A stretch of DNA of 28,037 nt from Bacteroidia bacterium (GTDB lineage: Bacteria; Bacteroidota; Bacteroidia; AKYH767-A; OLB10): positions 1-28,037 of the forward strand of contig JANWID010000140.1 in the NCBI GenBank assembly GCA_025450095.1. The letters run 5' to 3'. The notes under the pieces were generated by a model that worked only from the letters and a program-made list of their open reading frames with translations, was not told where the DNA came from and searched no databases. Shown piece after piece: positions 23,094 to 28,037 of the stretch. Both the position numbers and the translations under genes were made by a program. Numbering within the stretch: the first letter of the stretch is position 1; every line of letters begins with the position of its first letter.

Positions 23094-24494
23094 TTACATC
23101 GCCTTCAATTCTCCCACAAGCTTTGTAAGAACATCCTTTGCATCACCGAAGAGCATGCTTGTTTTGGGATTATAGAAAAGTTCGTTTTCGATACCGGCAT
23201 AACCGGCATTCATAGAGCGTTTGTTAACGAGAATATGTTCGGCATTTTCAACTTCAAGGATTGGCATTCCATAGATAGGTGAGGAGGGATCGGTTTTTGC
23301 GGCCGGATTTACTACATCATTAGCACCAACTACCATAACCACATCCGTGCTGCTGAATTCGGGATTTATTTCATCCATCTCTACCAGCTTACCATAATCA
23401 ACATTGGATTCCGCCAGCAATACGTTCATATGCCCGGGCATGCGGCCAGCTACAGGATGGATGGCATATTTAACTTCCACACCACGCGCTTCAAGAATAT
23501 TTTCAAGCTCATGAATTACATGTTGTGCCTGTGCAACTGCAAGTCCGTATCCGGGAACAATCACTACTTTTTTGGAATAATTCATCAATACGGCTGCATC
23601 AGAAATAGACATGTCTTTAATACTGCCAGAGGCGCTTTCACTGCTTCCTGCTGTTGCGGCTCCTTCACCAAATGCACCAAAGATTACATTCCAAAGCGGA
23701 CGATTCATAGCCCTGCACATCACGATGGTAAGCAGTGTACCTGCTGATCCTACCAGAATTCCACCGGTAAGCATAACCTTGTTGTCGTATAAAAATCCTC
23801 CGAATGCGGCTGCAAGACCGGTAAAGGAGTTTAGTAGTGAGATAACAACCGGCATATCGGCTCCGCCTATGGGAATTACGAACAGTATTCCGTACACCAG
23901 CGCTGCGGCAAAAAGTGTATACAATAAAAACTGGCTGCCGGTTCCACTGAAAATCATAAAACCACCATAACCCAAAACACCCAGCAAAACTACCGTATTC
24001 AAAATATTATAGGAGGGAAGTCGTACCGGTTTTTTCATGGTACCGTTTAGTTTCAGGAATGCGATAATGCTTCCCGAAAAGGAAACGCTGCCGATAATCA
24101 TGCCCATGATTATGGCAATTAGCGGCCCGGTATTGCCAATGTTGTGATGAAATTCCATGAGTCCGATCAGGGCAGCACAGGCACCACCCATGCCGTTGAA
24201 CATCGAAACCAGTTCGGGCATTTTTGTCATCTTCACTTTTTTCTCAGTGAACCACCCTATAATAGTTCCGGTGACAATGGCTGCAAAAATCAGCATCATT
24301 TTTACCGGCTGACGTGAAGTAAGTCCGTCGCCGTTTTCATAAAGAAAAATAGTACCCGCAATAGCGATCGTCATACCTGCCGCAGCAACAAGGTTACCCA
24401 TGCGCGCAGATTTGGGATTACTCATCATTTTCAGGCCTATTATAAAAGTCACCGATGCGATGAGGTACGATACTTCCAGTATATTTTGGATCAT
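23094..24494 (-). CDS. pntB: NAD(P) transhydrogenase subunit beta
   Basis: This is 466 residues. The first 260 residues are mostly membrane helices that form part of the proton channel (dII), and the C-terminus is the NADP(H)-binding domain dIII. Visible signatures are GGADMPVVISLLNSFTGLAAA at 210-230, the NADP motif VPGYGLAVAQAQH at 313-325, and VMVVGANDVVNPAA near residue 400. The complex transfers hydride from NADH to NADP+ driven by proton entry, supplying NADPH. It is third in the operon pntAA-pntAB-pntB, 42 nt after pntAB. The split alpha subunit is common in this phylum. The heptamer array follows its stop codon by 8 nt. Confidence 0.97.
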   Translation of the reverse strand: MIQNILEVSYLIASVTFIIGLKMMSNPKSARMGNLVAAAGMTIAIAGTIFLYENGDGLTSRQPVKMMLIFAAIVTGTIIGWFTEKKVKMTKMPELVSMFNGMGGACAALIGLMEFHHNIGNTGPLIAIIMGMIIGSVSFSGSIIAFLKLNGTMKKPVRLPSYNILNTVVLLGVLGYGGFMIFSGTGSQFLLYTLFAAALVYGILFVIPIGGADMPVVISLLNSFTGLAAAFGGFLYDNKVMLTGGILVGSAGTLLTIVMCRAMNRPLWNVIFGAFGEGAATAGSSESASGSIKDMSISDAAVLMNYSKKVVIVPGYGLAVAQAQHVIHELENILEARGVEVKYAIHPVAGRMPGHMNVLLAESNVDYGKLVEMDEINPEFSSTDVVMVVGANDVVNPAAKTDPSSPIYGMPILEVENAEHILVNKRSMNAGYAGIENELFYNPKTSMLFGDAKDVLTKLVGELKAM

Positions 24495-24536
24495 AAAATC
24501 AGGATTGAATCTTTATCTGTTACCGACATCTCCGGT

Positions 24537-24854
24537 TTATTTTTTCTTTTTAAACATTTCCAGCATACGATCGGTGACTACAAAACCTCCGACAACGTTG
24601 AGTGTTCCAAGAACTACCGCCAGGAAACCGATTGCTAACGCGCCGTAATTTTCCGGATCCACATCCAGCATCACAATGATGGCCCCTACAATTACAACTC
24701 CATGAATGGCATTTGCTCCACTCATAAGCGGAGTATGCAATACAGTGGGTACACGCCCGATTACTTCCACTCCTACGAAAACGGAAAGTATTACAAAGTA
24801 AATGATCTCCCTGTTATTGCCGATAAAGTCAAAAATTGCTTCCATAAAATCCAA
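24537..24854 (-). CDS. pntAB: NAD(P) transhydrogenase subunit alpha part 2
   Basis: This is 105 residues with three hydrophobic segments and the typical dII alpha sequence, including GVEVIGRVPTVLHTPLMSGANAIHGVVIVGAI, which is the conserved membrane part of subunit alpha. It forms the proton-translocating membrane domain together with PntB. In many bacteria it is fused to the soluble NAD-binding part; here it is a separate gene, 15 nt after pntAA. Confidence 0.96.
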   Translation of the reverse strand: MDFMEAIFDFIGNNREIIYFVILSVFVGVEVIGRVPTVLHTPLMSGANAIHGVVIVGAIIVMLDVDPENYGALAIGFLAVVLGTLNVVGGFVVTDRMLEMFKKKK

Positions 24855-24869
24855 TGTTGTTAAATTGTA

Positions 24870-26009
24870 TTATGCATTTTGTGATACGTTTGAATTTTTC
24901 AGATACGATTGCATGATCGTTCCATTATGTGTTATGATGGAACCTTTCGTGATTTCTTCCTCCATCTCCCATTTAAATCCGTCTTTTGTTGCAAGGTGCA
25001 ACAGAAATGCCTGTATGTTTTTTGCGTACAATTCACTTGCGTTCATTGGCAACAGGCTGGGAAGATTTCCTTCACCAATGATAATTACATTATGCTTGAT
25101 TACAGTTTTATTTAACTCACTCAGTGGGCAATTGCCACCCTGTTCAACAGCCATATCAACAATCACAGATCCCGGTTTCATATTCTTTACCATTTCTTCG
25201 GTAATCAGCACGGGTGCTTTTTTACCCGGGATCAGAGCTGTAGTAATGACAAGGTCGGATTCAGTAACGTGTTTAAAGATCAGTTCCTGTTGTTTCTTCA
25301 GGAAGTCTTCCGAAACCGATTTCACATAGCCACCCTCTGTTTTGATACTGGTATCTCCGGCGACTTCAATGAACTTCCCGCCAAGGGACTCCACCTGTTC
25401 TTTTGTTTCGGGACGGATATCGGAAACCATAACTATTGCGCCGAGCCGTTTGGCTGTTGCAATAGCCTGGAGACCTGCAACTCCTGCGCCCATGATAACA
25501 ACCTTGCAAGGGCGAATGGTGCCTGCAGCTGTAGTCATCATCGGGAAAATTTTACCCAGAGCATTTGCTCCCAGGAGAACAGTTTTATAACCCGCCAGGT
25601 TGCTCTGTGAACTCAACGCATCCATTTTCTGTGCACGGGAGATCCGGGGAATTGCATCCATTGAAAAGCACGTGACGCCGGCACGTTCACAAGCTTCAAC
25701 AACCTGGGGATTTATAGCAGCCCAAATAAAAGATATCAGTACCGCCCCCTTTTTCATCTGCGCAATTTCCTCTGGAGAAGGCGCATTAAGTTTCAGGATT
25801 ACATCGCTGTCGCTGTAGATTTTCCGAACATCCGATTCCGATGCAGCTCCGTTCTTAGTATACAGCTCATCTGAGAAAAAAGAACCTGCTCCTGCATCTT
25901 TTTCAATAACAATTTCAAAACCTGCTCCCACAAGACTTTTTACAACATCAGGTGATAGTGCCACCCGGAGTTCGCGTTCCCTGGTTTCTTTAGGTATTCC
26001 GATTTTCAT
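24870..26009 (-). CDS. pntAA: NAD(P) transhydrogenase subunit alpha part 1
   Basis: This is 379 residues of the soluble NAD(H)-binding domain dI, with two Rossmann-like parts related to alanine dehydrogenase. The NAD motif GAGVAG is at 174-179 (KVVIMGAGVAGLQAIATAKRLGA), and the RISRAQKMDALSSQSNLAGYK segment at 122-142 is diagnostic for PntA. It binds NADH in the cytoplasm and passes hydride to PntB dIII. First gene of the operon; the ATG at 26009 fits the usual N-terminus MKIGIPKE. No full TAnnTTTG box was found upstream; the closest is ATTCTTTG on the reverse strand near 26067-26074. Confidence 0.97.
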   Translation of the reverse strand: MKIGIPKETRERELRVALSPDVVKSLVGAGFEIVIEKDAGAGSFFSDELYTKNGAASESDVRKIYSDSDVILKLNAPSPEEIAQMKKGAVLISFIWAAINPQVVEACERAGVTCFSMDAIPRISRAQKMDALSSQSNLAGYKTVLLGANALGKIFPMMTTAAGTIRPCKVVIMGAGVAGLQAIATAKRLGAIVMVSDIRPETKEQVESLGGKFIEVAGDTSIKTEGGYVKSVSEDFLKKQQELIFKHVTESDLVITTALIPGKKAPVLITEEMVKNMKPGSVIVDMAVEQGGNCPLSELNKTVIKHNVIIIGEGNLPSLLPMNASELYAKNIQAFLLHLATKDGFKWEMEEEITKGSIITHNGTIMQSYLKNSNVSQNA

Positions 26010-26260
26010 CTGACTGGATTTACAAACAGGAATTGCCGTTTCCGGATCCTGTTAAAGGGTTTGTTTCAAAGAATTGCAAAGGAAAAGATAAAATTCGATT
26101 CATCAAAGGATCAGGCACTTTAAATAGCTCTGAAATACAGAGATAACTAATTACTAAACAGCGATTTGCAAAACAAGCTTTGGTAGCTATCGGTGCGGCT
26201 CGTGAATAGCTGAAATAACAATACCTTTGCAGGAAAATAAAATCCCAGAAATAACCTGTT
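26010..26260. other. Divergent intergenic region between pntAA and a small conserved gene
   Basis: About 250 nt without a convincing gene. An 84-codon reverse frame (26020-26274) overlaps the next gene's start and has no known motif. A full promoter box for the right-hand gene is at 26222-26229; the promoter for the pnt operon is not clear. Confidence 0.5.
26222..26229 (+). promoter_or_regulatory. Bacteroidota -7 promoter box (TACCTTTG)
   Basis: TACCTTTG matches TAnnTTTG. Transcription would start near 26236, giving a leader of about 25 nt before the ATG at 26261. No -33 TTG is seen at the normal distance. Confidence 0.55.
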
Positions 26261-26545
26261 ATGATCAAGTACACGCCGCTGTTTTTAAAGAAGCTAGAAG
26301 AAGTCTTTGAAGAAAATGCCTACCAGGTCAGGTATGAAAAAGGAAATTTCAAATCGGGTTATTGCCTGATCGAGGATCGCAAAATAGTGATGATAAATAA
26401 ATTCGCAGCTATTGAATCGCGTATAAATACCCTGATTGAAATTGTGAAAGTCCTGGATGCAACCGGAGCTATTTCCGGTGAAAAAACAACCCAGGTATTA
26501 AGGCAGCTTTCGAAACAATCCAACGTGGAGGAAACTGCTGGGTGA
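26261..26545 (+). CDS. Small conserved-looking protein of unknown function
   Basis: This is 94 residues, soluble, without signal peptide or membrane segment. The N-terminal half (PLFLKKLEEVFEENAYQVRYEKGNFKSGYCLIEDRKIVMINKF) looks like a compact alpha/beta domain, and the C-terminal half is helical. It has its own promoter box, and its TGA overlaps the GTG start of the metallo-hydrolase (GTGA, 26542-26545), so the two are translationally coupled and probably function together. I do not recognise a named family. Confidence 0.82.
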   Translation: MIKYTPLFLKKLEEVFEENAYQVRYEKGNFKSGYCLIEDRKIVMINKFAAIESRINTLIEIVKVLDATGAISGEKTTQVLRQLSKQSNVEETAG

Positions 26546-27303
26546 AAATCACCTTTCTCGGAACCGGAACATCACAGGGAGTACCTGTTATTGCTTGCAG
26601 GTGTCCGGTTTGTACTTCTGACGATCCAAAGGATAAACGACTGAGAAGCTCTGTGCTGATAGAGCACAATGGAATTAAAGTAGTAATAGATTCAGGTCCC
26701 GATTTTCGTCAACAAATGTTACGGGCAAAAGTCGATCATATCGACGGACTTGTTTTCACACATGAACATAAGGATCATATTGCCGGTATGGATGATATCC
26801 GTGCCTACAATTATGTCCATCGCGAAAAAGTAAATGTTTATGCTACTCCGCGGGTCCAGGAAGCATTACGACGTGAATTCCCATACATATTTGAAGACCT
26901 GAAATACCCGGGAGTTCCTGAAATCGAAATGCATACTTTGGATGGTACACCGTTCAACATTCGTGAACTGGAACTGGTACCCGTTGAAGTACTGCATTAC
27001 CGGTTGCCTGTTTTGGGTTTTCGGATTGGTGACTTTACCTATATCACCGATGCCAATGCTATTTCCGAAAAAGAAATGATGAAAATCCGCGGTTCCCGGA
27101 TCCTGGTTATAAACGCCCTGCGAAGAGAACCTCATGTTTCACATTTCAATCTCTCGGAAGCAATTGAAATTTTAAGCCAGGCAAAACCCGAAATGGCTTT
27201 TCTTACTCATATATCACATCAACTAGGAAGGCATTGCGATGTAAATGCAGAACTACCTCCTGGTATTGAGTGTGCATATGATGGAATGGAGTTAGAACTC
27301 TGA
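26542..27303 (+). CDS. Metallo-beta-lactamase-fold hydrolase (PhnP-like)
   Basis: This is 253 residues. The metal-binding motif THEHKDH is at 73-79, with Asp54 of SGPDFRQQ and later His residues (LTHISHQLGRH) completing two-metal sites. A cysteine cluster C19-C21-C24 in IACRCPVCTSDD matches the structural zinc site of PhnP-like phosphodiesterases. Likely a phosphodiesterase acting on a small cyclic phosphate or nucleotide; the substrate is unknown, since no phosphonate operon is nearby. The start is GTG (26542), overlapping the upstream stop, and it places MKITFLGTGTSQGVP at the N-terminus as in the family. Its stop abuts that of the convergent YbaB gene with no base between them. Confidence 0.9.
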   Translation: MKITFLGTGTSQGVPVIACRCPVCTSDDPKDKRLRSSVLIEHNGIKVVIDSGPDFRQQMLRAKVDHIDGLVFTHEHKDHIAGMDDIRAYNYVHREKVNVYATPRVQEALRREFPYIFEDLKYPGVPEIEMHTLDGTPFNIRELELVPVEVLHYRLPVLGFRIGDFTYITDANAISEKEMMKIRGSRILVINALRREPHVSHFNLSEAIEILSQAKPEMAFLTHISHQLGRHCDVNAELPPGIECAYDGMELEL

Positions 27304-27612
27304 TCAGAACAATCCAGGAATATCCGGAAGCAGGCCTTTCCCTGCTGCTTTCATCTCGGAGTCAGCTACCTGCTGCGCTTTTTCAGTTACCAGGTTCACT
27401 GCAATCTCAATATAATCCTGAAGCTCTTCCCTCGAAGCAGGGGTTAACAATTTTTCATCGATTGTAATACCGGTCAGTTTCCGGTTACCGTTCATGATCA
27501 CTTTAACAGCTCCGTCACCAGCTTCTGCATTGACGGAAATAGTATCGAGCCTGGATTTAATTTCATCCATGGTTTTGCGAAGCTCATTGAGCTTACCTAG
27601 CATATCGAACAT
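27304..27612 (-). CDS. YbaB/EbfC family nucleoid-associated protein
   Basis: At 102 residues it matches the family length. The N-terminal helix (MFDMLGKLNELRKTMDEIKSRLD) and the following VNAEAGDGAVKVIMNGNRKLTGITIDEKLL strand region are typical of this dimeric DNA-binding protein. It is often encoded near recR and dnaX, which are not in this window. It may be co-transcribed with the endonuclease IV gene upstream (38 nt), since no promoter box was found in the gap. Confidence 0.92.
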   Translation of the reverse strand: MFDMLGKLNELRKTMDEIKSRLDTISVNAEAGDGAVKVIMNGNRKLTGITIDEKLLTPASREELQDYIEIAVNLVTEKAQQVADSEMKAAGKGLLPDIPGLF

Positions 27613-27650
27613 TTTTCTATAATTTAAATTTTGAGATGATAGTTACTGAA

Positions 27651-28037
27651 TTATTTTTTTTTCACCAGTGAACGCAGCACTCCAAGGTTTACCTGGTCCC
27701 AATCATCCTCTTTTGGTGTTTCAATTACTTTAGGCTTTTCCGGAAACCGGTTCATGATGGTAGTAAATGGTGTAAGTCCCAAACGGCCTTTGCCTATATG
27801 CTCATGGCGGTCGAGATGTGTTCCCAGGTCGCCTTTGCTGTCGTTAAGATGAAATGCCTTGAGGTTATCAAGCCCGAGAATACGATCGAATTCTTCCAGC
27901 GTTTTCATTATTCCTGTTTCAGAACGGATATCATAACCCGCTGCAAAGGCATGGCATGTGTCAAAGCAATATCCGATTCTTTTCCCCTGAACAAGATTTC
28001 GGATTTCGAGAAGGTTTTCAAATTTGCCTCCGACACT
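27651..28037 (-). CDS. nfo: Endonuclease IV (deoxyribonuclease IV), C-terminal part; start lies outside the window
   Basis: The frame stays open to the window edge, giving 128 residues of an enzyme usually about 280 long. The zinc-ligand motifs of the AP endonuclease family are present: GYCFDTCHAFAAGYDIR at the start of the fragment, then LKAFHLNDSKGDLGTHLDRHEHIGKGRLG, and IETPKED. The enzyme cleaves DNA at abasic sites in base-excision repair, with three metal ions. The internal ATG at 27908 is not the start, because the conserved DTCHAF motif lies upstream of it. Confidence 0.95.
   Translation of the reverse strand, partial: SVGGKFENLLEIRNLVQGKRIGYCFDTCHAFAAGYDIRSETGIMKTLEEFDRILGLDNLKAFHLNDSKGDLGTHLDRHEHIGKGRLGLTPFTTIMNRFPEKPKVIETPKEDDWDQVNLGVLRSLVKKK

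Noticed and set aside
24802..25329. 175-codon + strand open frame across pntAA
   Set aside because: Antisense to the diagnostic part of pntAA; no promoter box and no family pattern.
26020..26274. 84-codon reverse-strand open frame upstream of pntAA
   Set aside because: It overlaps the promoter and start of the right-hand gene, has no recognisable motif, and its composition does not look like a real protein.

Overview
The window looks like a chromosomal segment from a member of the Bacteroidota. This rests on several signs: intergenic boxes of the form TAnnTTTG (the -7 element of this phylum) in front of genes, few Shine-Dalgarno sequences, a DUF4369-type thioredoxin-fold protein, a split three-gene pntAA-pntAB-pntB transhydrogenase operon, the zapA / 6S-like RNA / rny order, and the protein families. 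No plasmid, phage, insertion sequence, CRISPR, tRNA or rRNA was seen.

Layout. The left part (1-8481) is mostly housekeeping. It holds a truncated Gfo/Idh/MocA oxidoreductase, protein-L-isoaspartate methyltransferase, a secreted or outer-membrane protein of unknown function, a bidirectional terminator, an exported TlpA-like thioredoxin-fold protein, an exported M23 peptidase, a coiled-coil protein with ZapA, a candidate 6S RNA, and ribonuclease Y.

The centre (8529-22013) is a surface-glycan biosynthesis locus. A long minus-strand operon reads from 18674 down to 9831: Wzx-like flippase, Wzy-like polymerase with a large carbohydrate-binding-like loop, GT4, GT-A glycosyltransferase, FdtA-like ketoisomerase, FdtB-like aminotransferase, GT4, hexapeptide acyltransferase. 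A second flippase (+ strand) closes its left end. On its right, on the + strand, are a WaaL/Wzy-type protein, a second sugar aminotransferase and a PglC-like phosphoglycosyl transferase that would start the glycan on undecaprenyl phosphate. Together these would make an amino-sugar-containing oligosaccharide, flip it, polymerise it or ligate it. Nucleotide-sugar dehydratases (such as RmlA/RmlB) and export or chain-length proteins (Wza/Wzc/Wzz) are not in the window.

The right part (21997-28037) returns to housekeeping: a SirB1-like protein with a HEAT-like N-terminus, a heptanucleotide tandem array, the proton-translocating transhydrogenase operon, a conserved small protein coupled to a PhnP-like metallo-beta-lactamase-fold hydrolase, YbaB/EbfC, and the C-terminal part of endonuclease IV.

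Most striking items: a 105-nt array of 15 in-phase 7-nt units that changes sequence family midway (22981-23085), a candidate 6S RNA between zapA and rny, and the Wzy-like protein with an inserted beta-sandwich. I see no clearly new defence or mobile system. All functions are inferred from reading the sequence; no database search was run.
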